41,535 bases of DNA from Clostridium puniceum (GCF_002006345.1 NZ_LZZM01000195.1:1-41535); one strand, 5' to 3'. Numbered from the stretch's first letter, positions 1 through 8,510 are shown. Translations and numbers: made by a program. Notes: generated by a model from the letters alone, not told the origin.

Positions 1-125
1 TTTTTAAAACCTTGAAAGTGCTTTAAAACAACAGAATATCGTTTATACATTCGTACATTTTTAGTCTTTTTCATTGCTGATTCTAGTTCTAATATTGCAT
101 TTTGATTATCTTTTATAATAACCAT
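1..125 (-). CDS. Putative IS630-type transposase, N-terminal part (cut by window edge)
   Basis: The first 41 codons are visible, from an ATG at 125-123 preceded by a GAGGTGA ribosome binding site; the rest lies outside the window. The peptide begins MVIIKDNQNAILELESAM and then has a basic stretch ending in YKRYSVVLKHFQGF. That pattern, a short helix followed by a basic segment leading into a helix-turn-helix, resembles the N-terminus of IS630/helix-turn-helix transposases. It is a family resemblance on a short fragment only. A 28-bp perfect palindrome lies directly upstream of the ribosome binding site. A non-transposase DNA-binding protein is possible. Confidence 0.5.
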   Translation of the reverse strand, partial: MVIIKDNQNAILELESAMKKTKNVRMYKRYSVVLKHFQGFK

Positions 126-136
126 TTAAATCACCT

Positions 137-164
137 CACAAAATAAATCTAGATTTATTTTGTG
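137..164. repeat. 28-bp perfect palindrome upstream of the partial transposase gene
   Basis: The arms CACAAAATAAATCT (137-150) and AGATTTATTTTGTG (151-164) are exact inverted copies with no spacer. The element sits one base beyond the ribosome binding site of the leftmost gene. It could be an operator, part of an insertion-sequence end, or an RNA hairpin limiting translation from transcripts entering from outside. Only the symmetry is directly visible. Confidence 0.6.
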
Positions 165-285
165 CAAACTCATCGAATAATATAAAGCTGTTTTGCCAAG
201 CTATGAATTTTATTAATTAGAACTTATATATTATATTATTTGACACGTAATTGACATAATTTTGTCGTAAAATTTAAATTGTAAA

Positions 286-378
286 GTAGTTAAAGCATTA
301 TTATTTACCCCTTTTAACCATTATTATTTAATGGTTAAAGAACGTCTCACCCCCCTAAGTGAGACGTTCTATTTTTTT
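286..378 (+). ncRNA. Candidate small RNA with C-rich loops and strong terminator
   Basis: On the plus strand a perfect -35 TTGACA (251-256) lies 17 bases before TTAAAT (274-279), placing a start near 286. About 90 bases later a 12-bp perfect stem (339-350 with 359-370) is followed by seven T, a strong plus-strand terminator. No gene points that way. A second hairpin (314-320 with 332-338) lies inside. Two C-rich runs occur, TACCCC at 307-312 and six C at 350-355, the latter mostly in the terminator loop. C-rich unpaired loops are typical of Gram-positive regulatory RNAs that pair with Shine-Dalgarno sequences. The function is inferred. The same hairpin may also end metG transcripts on the minus strand. 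Confidence 0.4.
339..376. terminator. Hairpin between metG end and the intergenic region
   Basis: AGAACGTCTCAC (339-350) pairs perfectly with GTGAGACGTTCT (359-370) around an 8-base loop. The plus side is followed by ATTTTTTT. The minus side is followed by TTCTTTAACC, which is less T-rich, so it may also terminate metG less efficiently. Confidence 0.75.
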
Positions 379-2314
379 ATCTTACTATACTTCCACTTTC
401 AAGATCACCCGGATCTACTGCTTTTAATATACTATCATCATCAGCTGCAGCACATAAAATCATACCTTGTGATAATTCACCTCTAAGTTTTACAGGCTTT
501 AAATTAGCAACTAATATAACATTTTTTCCTACTAATTCTTCTGGCTTATAGAAATTTGCAATTCCAGAAACCACTTGTCTTTCTTCTCCACCTAAATCTA
601 CTTTTAATTTTAACAATTTTTTAGCTCCCTTTATTGGTTCACAAGCTAAAACTTTAACTACTCTTAAATCAATCTTTTCAAAATCGTCTATTGTTATTTC
701 TTCTTTTATTGAAGTAATTTCTCTCTTAGCTGTCTCTGATGCTGCCTTTAATGCTTCTAACTCTTGAAGTTTTTTATCAACATCTATTCTTGGGAATAAG
801 TTTTCAGCCTTAATTACCTTAGTTCCTACTTTTGTTCCATCAAATGTTTTTAATGATTCCCATGAAACTTCTGCTGCATTGATTTGTTCATTAATCTTCT
901 TAGCTGTATCTGGTAAGAAGGCTGAAATCATTACTGATGCAAATCTAAGGCTTTCAGCTAAATTATAAAGCACTGTTCCAAGTCTAGCTTTTTTGCTTTC
1001 ATCTTTAGCTAATATCCATGGAGTTGTTTCATCTATATACTTATTAGCTCTTCCTATTAATTCAAAAACATATTCTAAAGCTTGTGGAATATTTAATTCA
1101 TCTATTGCTTCTTCAATTTTTCCTGGTGCAGTTAATGCTAAGTTTATTAGTTCCTCATCAATAGCTTCCTTTTCAGTTTGTGCTGGCATTTCTCCACTAA
1201 AATATTTTTCAACCATTGCAACTGTTCTTGATAAAAGATTTCCTAAATCATTACATAAGTCTGAATTTATCTTCTTTATAAATATTTCATTATTAAATAA
1301 TCCATCTGCTCCAAATGGGATTTCTTTTAATAGATAATATCTTACTGGATCTACTCCAAATTCATTTACAAGCACAACTGGATCTACTACATTACCTTTA
1401 GACTTTGACATCTTGCCACCATCAACAAGTAGCCATCCATGACCAAATACTTGCTGTGGAAGTGGTAAATCTAAAGCCATTAACATTATTGGCCAATAAA
1501 TAGTATGGAATCTTAAAATATCTTTTCCTATTAAATGTACATCTGCTGGCCAGTATTTATCATATAGTTCCTTGTTATCTTGACCATATCCAAGAGCAGT
1601 TATGTAGTTTGATAATGCATCAATCCAAACATATACAACATGGCTTTCATCAAAAGTTACAGGAACTCCCCAATTAAAGCTTGTTCTTGAAACACAAAGA
1701 TCTTGAAGACCTGGTCTTAAGAAGTTATTTAGCATTTCATTTTTTCTTGATTCTGGTTGAATGAATTCTGGATGATCTTCAATATATTTTATTAATCTAT
1801 CAGCATATTTACTCATCTTGAAGAAATAAGCTTCTTCCTTTGATTTTTCAACTGGTCTGCCACAATCTGGACAGTTCCCATCTACTAATTGAGTGTCAGT
1901 CCAAAATGATTCACAAGGTGTACAGTACCAGCCTTCATAAGAGCTCTTGTATATATCTCCTTGATCATATAATTTCTTAAATATATCTTGAACAGTTTTA
2001 ATATGATAATCATCAGTAGTTCTAATGAATTTATCATAACTTATATTCATCATGCTCCAAAGATCTTTAATACCAGCAACAACTTCATCTACATGCTCTT
2101 TTGGTGTAATTCCTTTCTCTTCAGCTACTCTTTGAATCTTTTGACCATGTTCATCTGTTCCTGTTAAGAACATTACATCGTAGCCTGTTAATCTCTTAAA
2201 TCTAGCTAATGCATCAGCAGCTACCGTTGTATAGGTATTTCCTATATGTAGCTTTGTTGATGGATAATAAATTGGTGTAGTAATATAATATGTTTTTTTA
2301 CAATCTGTACACAT
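377..2314 (-). CDS. metG: Methionine--tRNA ligase (MetRS) with C-terminal tRNA-binding domain
   Basis: This cytoplasmic enzyme charges tRNA-Met with methionine using ATP. The 645-residue length is usual for the form with an added C-terminal domain. The class I signature appears as HIGN at residues 23-26 and KMSKS at 301-305. A zinc-knuckle quartet is formed by C131, C134, C148 and C151. The last 100 residues match the EMAP/Trbp111-type tRNA-binding fold (region starting IDLRVVKVL and containing VVSGIANFY). The ATG at 2314 follows AAGGAGG with 10 bases spacing. The N-terminus begins MCTDCKK, which is slightly longer than typical. A T-box leader lies about 220 bases upstream, so expression should rise when tRNA-Met is uncharged. 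Confidence 0.97.
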   Translation of the reverse strand: MCTDCKKTYYITTPIYYPSTKLHIGNTYTTVAADALARFKRLTGYDVMFLTGTDEHGQKIQRVAEEKGITPKEHVDEVVAGIKDLWSMMNISYDKFIRTTDDYHIKTVQDIFKKLYDQGDIYKSSYEGWYCTPCESFWTDTQLVDGNCPDCGRPVEKSKEEAYFFKMSKYADRLIKYIEDHPEFIQPESRKNEMLNNFLRPGLQDLCVSRTSFNWGVPVTFDESHVVYVWIDALSNYITALGYGQDNKELYDKYWPADVHLIGKDILRFHTIYWPIMLMALDLPLPQQVFGHGWLLVDGGKMSKSKGNVVDPVVLVNEFGVDPVRYYLLKEIPFGADGLFNNEIFIKKINSDLCNDLGNLLSRTVAMVEKYFSGEMPAQTEKEAIDEELINLALTAPGKIEEAIDELNIPQALEYVFELIGRANKYIDETTPWILAKDESKKARLGTVLYNLAESLRFASVMISAFLPDTAKKINEQINAAEVSWESLKTFDGTKVGTKVIKAENLFPRIDVDKKLQELEALKAASETAKREITSIKEEITIDDFEKIDLRVVKVLACEPIKGAKKLLKLKVDLGGEERQVVSGIANFYKPEELVGKNVILVANLKPVKLRGELSQGMILCAAADDDSILKAVDPGDLESGSIVR

Positions 2315-2533
2315 TACTTGTGTTCCTCCTTATTTTTAACAATGATAACTTTTTATTAAATTATTCATTGTGCTTTTACATCTGAAATTTAAATTTGATC
2401 TTTTATAAATTGGTGTACTTATTCTCCAAAAATTTAAAAATTCTTAGTTGTGCTTAATAAGTTTTTTATTGTGCTTCCCACTTTTTTCAAAGGTGCATAT
2501 TCTGAAGAATATATTATAGTAGTTATTATGCAT

Positions 2534-2815
2534 AAAAAAATCTCTATACAGGTATATTAAAACCTATATAGAGACGTATTATACGTGTTACCACTCTAAT
2601 TCTTACTCACTTTACAACGAGTAACTCAGCAGGTGACCATCATCACCTTGCAATATAACGGTTGCCCCCGTATTCTCCTAACCAAATAAACCTTGGCTCA
2701 GAAAACATGCTCTAAGACCATCTTCATAAAATTCACAAACGCTAACTTTCAGCACATGTTAGCTCTCTTATAGAATGATTCTTTTATTACTCTTCTTTTC
2801 ATTGCATTTTAATTT
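2534..2815 (-). promoter_or_regulatory. T-box riboswitch (Met specifier) upstream of metG
   Basis: Read on the minus strand, the leader contains the AGAGAGC stem I motif, an ATG specifier triplet (2727-2725) inside a loop of the form GAATTTTATGAAG, and the T-box core AGAGTGGTAACACG (2597-2584). It ends in a terminator whose stem spans 2573-2541, followed by seven T (2540-2534). An ATG specifier fits control of metG by uncharged tRNA-Met. About 220 AT-rich bases separate the terminator from the metG start, with no further gene seen there. Confidence 0.9.
2541..2573 (-). terminator. T-box attenuator terminator of metG leader
   Basis: The minus-strand stem pairs TCTCTATATAGG with CCTGTATAGAGA around the loop TTTTAATATA, and seven T follow. 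The alternative antiterminator would use the T-box core just upstream. Confidence 0.85.
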
Positions 2816-2979
2816 CTTTTAACATTATATATTGTATCTAATTTTTTTAATATAATCAATTGATTTTTTAAAATTGATTATTTATTCTAAATTTAACAAT
2901 CTAAATTGTAAATAATTTCTCAAAATTCTAATCATTATTATTTAAATTTGGCTAATAAAAATTCTAAGTATCTTCTAGA

Positions 2980-4224
2980 TTATTTCATAAATTCCTCAAT
3001 GTCGCTAACATTCTTAATCATATCCTTAGTTAAAACTTCACACCCATCCTTGGTAACTAAAATATCATCTTCAATTCTTATGCCAATACTTTCTTCACCT
3101 ATATATATTCCTGGTTCTACTGTAAACACCATTCCTTCAGCAAATGTGAAATTTCTTCCCTGTGGTTCTACATCGTGTGTATCTAATCCTAAACTATGAC
3201 CTATGCTATGCCAATAATATTTTCTCACTTCATCCTTTTCTTTAATTATTCCTAATTTAATACATTCATCTGCTATTAAATCTGTTGCCCAAGTATTAAG
3301 TTCTTTATAATTAATTCCTGGTTTTATCTTTTCAATTACTGATTTGTTTACTCTAAGTACAGCTTCATAAACTTCCTTTTGTCTATCTGTAAACTTTCCA
3401 TTCACAGGGAAGGTTCTTGTGATATCTGCGTTATATAAATTCCATTGTGCTCCTAAGTCAAAAAGAATTAAATCCCCATCTTTTAATTCACTATTATTTT
3501 CAGCATAATGAAGTATAGTTGCATTTTTGCCTGATGCTGCTATTGTTCTAAAAGCATAATCCTTGGCACCTCTAGTTTTACATTCAAAATCAAAATGTGC
3601 TTCTAGTCCATATTCCTTTATTCCAGCTTTTGAATTTTTCATTAAGGCTTTTACACCCTCAATTGTTATTTCTATTGCTTTTTTCATCTCTTCTATTTCT
3701 TCTGCTGATTTAATAATTCTAAGAGGTGCAATCTTATTTGAAAGATTCTTTACTATAACTTGTGGGTATTTATTTCTAATTTCTCTTCCAAAAATATTAG
3801 CTATAGAATCTACTTCATCAATAGCTTCTCTATCTAAATCTAAATATAAGGTTATGTTTTCTGCTCTATTAATCAATGTATGTATATGAGAATTAAAATC
3901 ACTCATATATACAACATCTTCTATACCAGATATCTCTTTTCCTTCATTATCTCTTAAAGTCTTTCCATTCCACATTTCAGCTGCTAAATCTAAATCCTTT
4001 AAAAATAATTTTTCACTTGTAACGTCTTTAGATTTTGATAATAAAACTATATGTTCTTGTTCTTGAATTCCTGTTAAATAATAAAAATTTCTATTTGCAG
4101 TAAATTCATATAACTCATCGCCTGTTTTTTTAGGTGCCTTTCCTGCAAATAGTATTGCTACTGAATTATCTTCTATTGTCTCCATAAATCTACTTCTATT
4201 TCTTATATACACATCTTTATTCAT
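2980..4224 (-). CDS. pepP: Xaa-Pro aminopeptidase, M24B family
   Basis: This metallopeptidase removes an N-terminal residue that precedes proline; it is cytoplasmic with no signal peptide. Of 414 residues, about 1-130 form the aminopeptidase P N-terminal domain and the rest the pita-bread catalytic fold. All five dinuclear metal ligands are recognisable: D256 (LFDLGAQ), D267 (NADITRTF), H343 (IGHSLGLDTHD), E370 (FTVEPGIYI) and E385 (GIRIEDD). ATG at 4224 follows AGAGG. It stands alone, on the same strand as spmAB, which lies 194 bases upstream. The exact substrate preference is inferred from family. Confidence 0.93.
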   Translation of the reverse strand: MNKDVYIRNRSRFMETIEDNSVAILFAGKAPKKTGDELYEFTANRNFYYLTGIQEQEHIVLLSKSKDVTSEKLFLKDLDLAAEMWNGKTLRDNEGKEISGIEDVVYMSDFNSHIHTLINRAENITLYLDLDREAIDEVDSIANIFGREIRNKYPQVIVKNLSNKIAPLRIIKSAEEIEEMKKAIEITIEGVKALMKNSKAGIKEYGLEAHFDFECKTRGAKDYAFRTIAASGKNATILHYAENNSELKDGDLILFDLGAQWNLYNADITRTFPVNGKFTDRQKEVYEAVLRVNKSVIEKIKPGINYKELNTWATDLIADECIKLGIIKEKDEVRKYYWHSIGHSLGLDTHDVEPQGRNFTFAEGMVFTVEPGIYIGEESIGIRIEDDILVTKDGCEVLTKDMIKNVSDIEEFMK

Positions 4225-4418
4225 AAAACTAGCCTCTTTCTTATTACAATATTTTCTTTAAATATAATACTCCAAAAATTCATACTTATAAAGGTTGATT
4301 AAAAATATAGAATATAAATAATACTTCTTCCGTAAACAAATTACAAATAACATTATATAATTAATTAAGAAAATTAAACAATACATATTCCTATCATTTA
4401 AATTTTATATTCTATACT

Positions 4419-4943
4419 TTAAATTATAAAAATATTTACCATAACAATAGCCATAATTATAGCTGTCATATCAGCAAAAACTGCTGCCCATAGAGTATGT
4501 CTTATTTTCTTTACCTTAATTGCACCAAAGTAAACGGTAATTGTATAAAATATAGTTTCTGTGCTCCCCATTACAACAGATGCTATAAGTCCAGTTCTTG
4601 TATCCGCTCCAACGCTCTTTATTATATCTGTGAATACACCAATTGCGCCACTCCCTGATAAAGGCTTTATTATTATTAAGGGTATAAGTTCTTGGGGTAA
4701 TCCTATTAAGTTCCCAACTGGTGCTATTAAGTTATTTAATATATCCATTAATTTTGCTTCTTTAAATATCTGTACTGCAATTATCATAGCTAAAAGATAG
4801 GGAAATATTCTTAAGGTTACTTTTAATCCTTCCTTAGCACCTTCTATAAACCATTCATAAACCTTTCTCCCTTTAAACATTCCATAGGTTATAATAAGTA
4901 GAAATATTATGGGTATTATACTTTTACTTAAATAATTAAACAT
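4419..4943 (-). CDS. spmB: Spore maturation protein B
   Basis: This 174-residue polytopic membrane protein belongs to the nucleoside-recognition (Gate) domain family. SpmA and SpmB are needed for core dehydration and heat resistance of spores in Bacillus and Clostridium. Visible features are several hydrophobic segments and the family-typical run LIIIKPLSGSGAIGVFTDII followed by VVMGSTETIFYT. It lies 54 bases downstream of spmA on the same strand, matching the usual spmA-spmB order. The start ATG has AGGGGG about 12 bases upstream, a rather long spacing. The biochemical activity of the pair is not known. Confidence 0.93.
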   Translation of the reverse strand: MFNYLSKSIIPIIFLLIITYGMFKGRKVYEWFIEGAKEGLKVTLRIFPYLLAMIIAVQIFKEAKLMDILNNLIAPVGNLIGLPQELIPLIIIKPLSGSGAIGVFTDIIKSVGADTRTGLIASVVMGSTETIFYTITVYFGAIKVKKIRHTLWAAVFADMTAIIMAIVMVNIFII

Positions 4944-4997
4944 AATTTATTATTCCCCCTATAAAATTAATCATTATTTAATCCCTTATTATTTCTA

Positions 4998-5573
4998 CTA
5001 AAAATATCGTTGTAATATCTTACAGCATATTACCCCAACAATAGCTGCTGTTGCTGTAGACATTACAGTTGGCAATATTATTATGCCCGGATTTATCGAA
5101 TTACACGCAGCCCTTATAGAAATTATTGTAGATGGAACTAATTGAATACAAGTTGCATTTAAAACCAAAAAAAGTGCCATATCATTTGATGCAGTTTCTT
5201 TATCTTTATTAAGCTTATCCATTTCTTCCATAGCTTTAATACCAAAAGGTGTTGCGGCATTAGATAATCCCATCATATTAGCAGTTAGATTCATAACTAT
5301 AGCTCCTAATGTCTTTTCATCCTTAGCTGCTTCTTTAAATATGCGTTTGAGAATAGGCTTTAATAGCTTAGATATTTTTTCTGTAAGTCCACTATTTTCT
5401 GCAACCTTCATAACACCACACCAAAAACACATTATCCCTGTAAGTTCTATAATAAAATTAACAGTGTTCCCAGATGAATTAATTATAGCTTTAGAAATAA
5501 TTTCTCCATTTCCACTTATTAATCCAACTAAGATACCAAAAAAAATTAAGAAAAACCAAATATAATTAATCAT
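4998..5573 (-). CDS. spmA: Spore maturation protein A
   Basis: A 191-residue membrane protein with a hydrophobic N-terminus (MINYIWFFLIFFGILVGLI). A Gate-domain core contains NLTANMMGLSNAATPFGIKA, a stretch highly typical of SpmA. It acts with SpmB in spore core dehydration. ATG at 5573 follows AGGAGATAAAG. It is first in a two-gene unit with spmB. The 243 bases upstream should hold its promoter, but no clear sporulation sigma-factor site was recognised by eye. Confidence 0.93.
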   Translation of the reverse strand: MINYIWFFLIFFGILVGLISGNGEIISKAIINSSGNTVNFIIELTGIMCFWCGVMKVAENSGLTEKISKLLKPILKRIFKEAAKDEKTLGAIVMNLTANMMGLSNAATPFGIKAMEEMDKLNKDKETASNDMALFLVLNATCIQLVPSTIISIRAACNSINPGIIILPTVMSTATAAIVGVICCKILQRYF

Positions 5574-5816
5574 CTTTATCTCCTATAGTATAATTATTCT
5601 TTACATTTATATTCCTTGCACTTATTTTTTAGTAGTGATAGGATATAATTACTAAATATAGTTATAGATTTTTATTTAATCTATAGTTAATAAATTTAAA
5701 TATATATATGTTTTAATAAATAAACTACTTATACCTATTTACTGTATATGGCTTTAATGTAGCTAATTAATTAGAACTTATATGATACAAAATAATTATC
5801 GCGAGGAGAACTTTTC

Positions 5817-6002
5817 ATGAATGATTTAAATTTAAAAATGGCTCAACAAGATGTTGAAGAAGCTTTAAAAACTGTAGAGGATATGGAAAAATTTATAAAC
5901 CACAACGAACCTTCAAAGGAACAGTTAAAAGAAAAATTCATCAGTTTAACAGATAGAGTTCAAAAATTAGAAGATCTTTTAAAAAGTGAAGGAATCCTTT
6001 AA
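5817..6002 (+). CDS. Small coiled-coil hypothetical protein
   Basis: A 61-residue soluble, charged, helical protein. Heptad-like spacing runs through almost the whole length (NLKMAQQDVEEALKTVEDME, then LTDRVQKLEDLLKSEGIL), suggesting a short coiled coil. The ribosome binding site GCGAGGAG lies 8 bases before the ATG, which supports a real gene. No function is recognised. It is a single gene with nothing co-directional nearby. Confidence 0.75.
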   Translation: MNDLNLKMAQQDVEEALKTVEDMEKFINHNEPSKEQLKEKFISLTDRVQKLEDLLKSEGIL

Positions 6003-6032
6003 ACTACATAAAACATAACTAATACTGATTTT

Positions 6033-6117
6033 TGCAAATGTACCTTAGTAAGATAGATTTTTTATATTATCTTATTAAGGTACGTTAAGAAAAGACTTGC
6101 AATATGGCTCACGCCGC
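6033..6117. other. Unexplained hairpin and GC-richer islet
   Basis: A 16-bp stem (6040-6055 with 6068-6083, one G-U pair) encloses a T-rich loop. It is followed within 40 bases by GGCTCACGCCGCAACC, clearly richer in G+C than the surrounding spacer. TTGCAA occurs on both sides of the stem (6033-6038 and 6094-6099), which could extend the pairing. No T-run follows, so it is not a standard terminator. It may be a structured RNA or a dispersed intergenic repeat; this is inference. The remainder of this spacer, to 6280, shows nothing further. Confidence 0.35.
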
Positions 6118-6280
6118 AACCAGTAATACTATTTTTTAAATATCTACAATTAAACTTTGTTTATATTAATTAACAAAAATAGATAAATTATTCTTATCAT
6201 TAATAAGAATATAACTTCTTGGCTAAACTTATTTATATATGATTCTATAAATTTATATAATACATGTTTCGTTTTAAAAG

Positions 6281-6324
6281 AATAAGGTTATCTCAAAATA
6301 ATTTTGAAATAACCTTATTTTTAT
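6281..6324. terminator. Bidirectional terminator
   Basis: AATAAGGTTAT and ATAACCTTATT form the outer stem, with a TCAAAAT/ATTTTGA inner stem. The plus side runs into TTTTTA and the minus side into CTTTTAAAAC. It lies between the small plus-strand gene and the convergent MATE gene. Confidence 0.8.
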
Positions 6325-6358
6325 AAAGCTTTAATCTTCTTTTATTAAACATTAAAGT

Positions 6359-7732
6359 TTAATCCTCTAATATAATTCTTTTTTGTTCTTTAACTCTTAC
6401 CGCTTCCTTTGACACCTTTAAAAATACAGTTATTGTGATTACTACTGATAAGAAATCAGATAATGCACCTGCAGCCCAGACTCCATCTAATCCCATGAAC
6501 ATTGGAATTATTATTAAGCATGGAACCAATATTATAACTTGCCTTAATAAACTTAAAAACATAGATATCTTAACTTTTCCAATAGATTGAAAATAATTAG
6601 TAACTATTATTTGACCTCCAACAAGTGGCATCATAATTAAAAATATTTTCATTCCATGTGAAGTTATTTCTATAAGTGATGGATCATTATTAAAAATTAC
6701 AACTAATGCCTTTGAAAATCCTTGAATAACCACAAAACCTATTGTCACTATTATAGTTGCTGTAATTATTCCATATTTCACCGTTTGTTTAACTCTATCA
6801 TGCTTTTCAGCTCCAAAGTTATAACCTATTATAGGCTGAAGACCTTGATTTAATCCAAAAATCGGCATCAAGAACACCATTGCCAAACTATTTATTATTG
6901 TCATTGCTCCTACTGCTAAATCCCCACCATATGTTTGTAAGGAATTATTACAAACTATTTGAACTGCACTTTGTGCTATTTGCATACTAAATGGACTTAT
7001 TCCTATTGCAAAAATACTTAACACTACACTTTTATCAAGCTTTAAATTTTTTCTTCTAATTTTAAGGGTACTAGATCCCTTAGTAAAATAATATAAAATC
7101 CAAATACTGCTTATTATTTGTGCAACAACAGTTCCAAGTGCGCCACCTCTAACACCAAGATCTAACCCAAATATGAATATAGGATCTAAAATAATGTTTA
7201 TAATAGCACTTATAAGCATAGATGCCATAGCTATTTTAGGACTTCCATCACTTCTAATTGAATGATTAAGACTGAAACTTATTAAATTAAATATACATCC
7301 TATAAATATTACTTGAATAAATTGTTCTCCATATCCTATAATATTTTCACTTGCTCCAAACATTTTTAAAAGTGGATTAGAAAATATAAGTCCAAATATG
7401 GTTAAAATAATACTTGTTATTATTATTAGTGTAAATGCATTTCCTAAATGCTTTTCTGCCCCTTCCTTATCATGTTGTCCAAGTTTTATTGATATTCTAG
7501 TAGCTGTACCAATTCCAATTAACATACCGAATGCCAGAATTACAAACATTAATGGCATAGTTATTCCAACACCAGCCATTGCAAGATTTCCTATTCCTTC
7601 TATGTGTCCAATAAATATTCTGTCTATTATATTGTATAAAGTATTAACTAGCATTCCTATAATAGCTGGAATAGAAAATTCTAATATTAACTTTCCAATT
7701 TTCATTTCACCTAATCTTTTTTGACTATTCAT
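6359..7732 (-). CDS. MATE family multidrug efflux transporter
   Basis: A 457-residue inner-membrane protein with about 12 hydrophobic segments and two homologous halves, typical of MATE (NorM/DinF-like) cation-coupled exporters. The region near the N-terminus reads GKLILEFSIPAIIGMLVNTLYNIIDRIFIG, split here for its two motifs (SIPAIIGMLVNTLYNIIDR and IFIGH). The C-terminal half contains PIIGYNFGA, a common MATE repeat motif. The ATG at 7732 is preferred because AAAGGAGG precedes it by 5 bases; it overlaps the upstream marR stop by a few bases, indicating translational coupling. Substrates are unknown, but control by the coupled MarR protein is likely. Confidence 0.92.
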   Translation of the reverse strand: MNSQKRLGEMKIGKLILEFSIPAIIGMLVNTLYNIIDRIFIGHIEGIGNLAMAGVGITMPLMFVILAFGMLIGIGTATRISIKLGQHDKEGAEKHLGNAFTLIIITSIILTIFGLIFSNPLLKMFGASENIIGYGEQFIQVIFIGCIFNLISFSLNHSIRSDGSPKIAMASMLISAIINIILDPIFIFGLDLGVRGGALGTVVAQIISSIWILYYFTKGSSTLKIRRKNLKLDKSVVLSIFAIGISPFSMQIAQSAVQIVCNNSLQTYGGDLAVGAMTIINSLAMVFLMPIFGLNQGLQPIIGYNFGAEKHDRVKQTVKYGIITATIIVTIGFVVIQGFSKALVVIFNNDPSLIEITSHGMKIFLIMMPLVGGQIIVTNYFQSIGKVKISMFLSLLRQVIILVPCLIIIPMFMGLDGVWAAGALSDFLSVVITITVFLKVSKEAVRVKEQKRIILED

Positions 7733-8168
7733 AAATGTCCTCCTTTGCAATTAATGAACTTTTTGATAATTTATTTAGCAAATTTGCCAACTGTTGAGAT
7801 TCTTTCTCCGAAAGATATTTTCTAACTTCATTTTCCCACTCATCCATTATTGCATATACATCTTTTTTAATTTGTTCTGCTTTTTCTGTTACTTCTAATT
7901 TATAAGCACGCTTATCATTTTCCTTTTTTACTCGTTTTACATAACCTTGATCTTCTAGTTTTTTTATAGCTCTTGCAGTAGTTCCCTTATCTAATTTTAC
8001 TTTCTGAGCTAATTCTTCTTGTGTTATTCCATCATGTTTATAAAGATTTATTAAAAATAAATATTGCCCCACTCCTATTCCAAATTTCTTAAACTTCTTC
8101 CCAAAATAGATACAGCTAGATCTATGAATTTCACCAATATACTTTCCTATTGCCTCGCAACTTTCCAC
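7725..8168 (-). CDS. MarR family transcriptional regulator (coupled to MATE exporter)
   Basis: A 147-residue winged-helix regulator. The helix-turn-helix and wing lie at about residues 45-100 (GITQEELAQKVKLDKGTTAR, then IKKLEDQGYVKR). The start is GTG at 8168 with GGAGGTG six bases upstream; the overlapping ATG one base earlier is out of frame. It is first in an operon with the MATE gene. A 22-bp palindrome at 8256-8277 and a half copy over the -35 region point to autoregulation. It has two cysteines near the N-terminus (C4, C19), which might matter if it senses oxidants. Confidence 0.92.
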   Translation of the reverse strand: MESCEAIGKYIGEIHRSSCIYFGKKFKKFGIGVGQYLFLINLYKHDGITQEELAQKVKLDKGTTARAIKKLEDQGYVKRVKKENDKRAYKLEVTEKAEQIKKDVYAIMDEWENEVRKYLSEKESQQLANLLNKLSKSSLIAKEDIYE

Positions 8169-8205
8169 ATTACACCTCCTTTATTTATAAAACTACTACT
8201 CTTAT

Positions 8206-8235
8206 TATATAAATCTTTACTCGTATTAGTTGCAA
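8206..8235 (-). promoter_or_regulatory. Predicted promoter of marR-MATE operon
   Basis: On the minus strand -35 TTGCAA (8235-8230) is separated by 18 bases from -10 TATATA (8211-8206). The -35 hexamer is part of an AGTTGCA half-site matching the upstream palindrome, so repressor and polymerase would compete. Confidence 0.5.
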
Positions 8236-8255
8236 TAACAACCATTTTATCACAA

Positions 8256-8277
8256 AATAGTTGCATCTGCAACTATT
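8256..8277. promoter_or_regulatory. Palindromic candidate MarR operator
   Basis: AATAGTTGCA (8256-8265) and TGCAACTATT (8268-8277) are exact inverted repeats around TC. The AGTTGCA core recurs at 8228-8234, on the promoter. Size, symmetry and position fit a dimeric MarR binding site. Confidence 0.6.
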
Positions 8278-8387
8278 CTTATATTTAGTCCATTTTATAA
8301 CTACATAACTAAAATTACATCTAAGCACCTCTATCAATTGCAACATTTACACACAAAAAATAGGAATGAAAGTTCTTTATAAAATTG

Positions 8388-8433
8388 AAAAACATACACT
8401 TAGAGAAAAAATTCCTCTTATATGCATGTTTTT
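8388..8433. terminator. Terminator between oxidoreductase end and marR upstream region
   Basis: AAAAACAT (8388-8395) pairs with ATGTTTTT (8426-8433), with inner AGAG/CTCT pairing. The symmetric A and T flanks would let it work for the minus-strand oxidoreductase. The rest of the 8280-8510 spacer shows no gene. Confidence 0.6.
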
Positions 8434-8510
8434 CATTCATAAAAACTTATAATTATCCAAATAATATTTATATGATCCATTAATTTTTTAATTAATATTG
8501 TTTTAAATTA

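Noticed and set aside
993..1337. Plus-strand reading frame of 114 codons inside metG
   Set aside because: It lies wholly within a certain gene on the other strand and has no ribosome binding site or family resemblance. The same applies to other long antisense frames over pepP, ileS, carB and comB.
2852..2881. AATCAATT/AATTGATT inverted repeat as pepP terminator
   Set aside because: The minus-strand tail is A-rich rather than T-rich, so it does not fit a terminator.
6040..6083. Hairpin as terminator of the small plus-strand gene
   Set aside because: No T-run follows; the hairpin at 6281-6324 is a better terminator.
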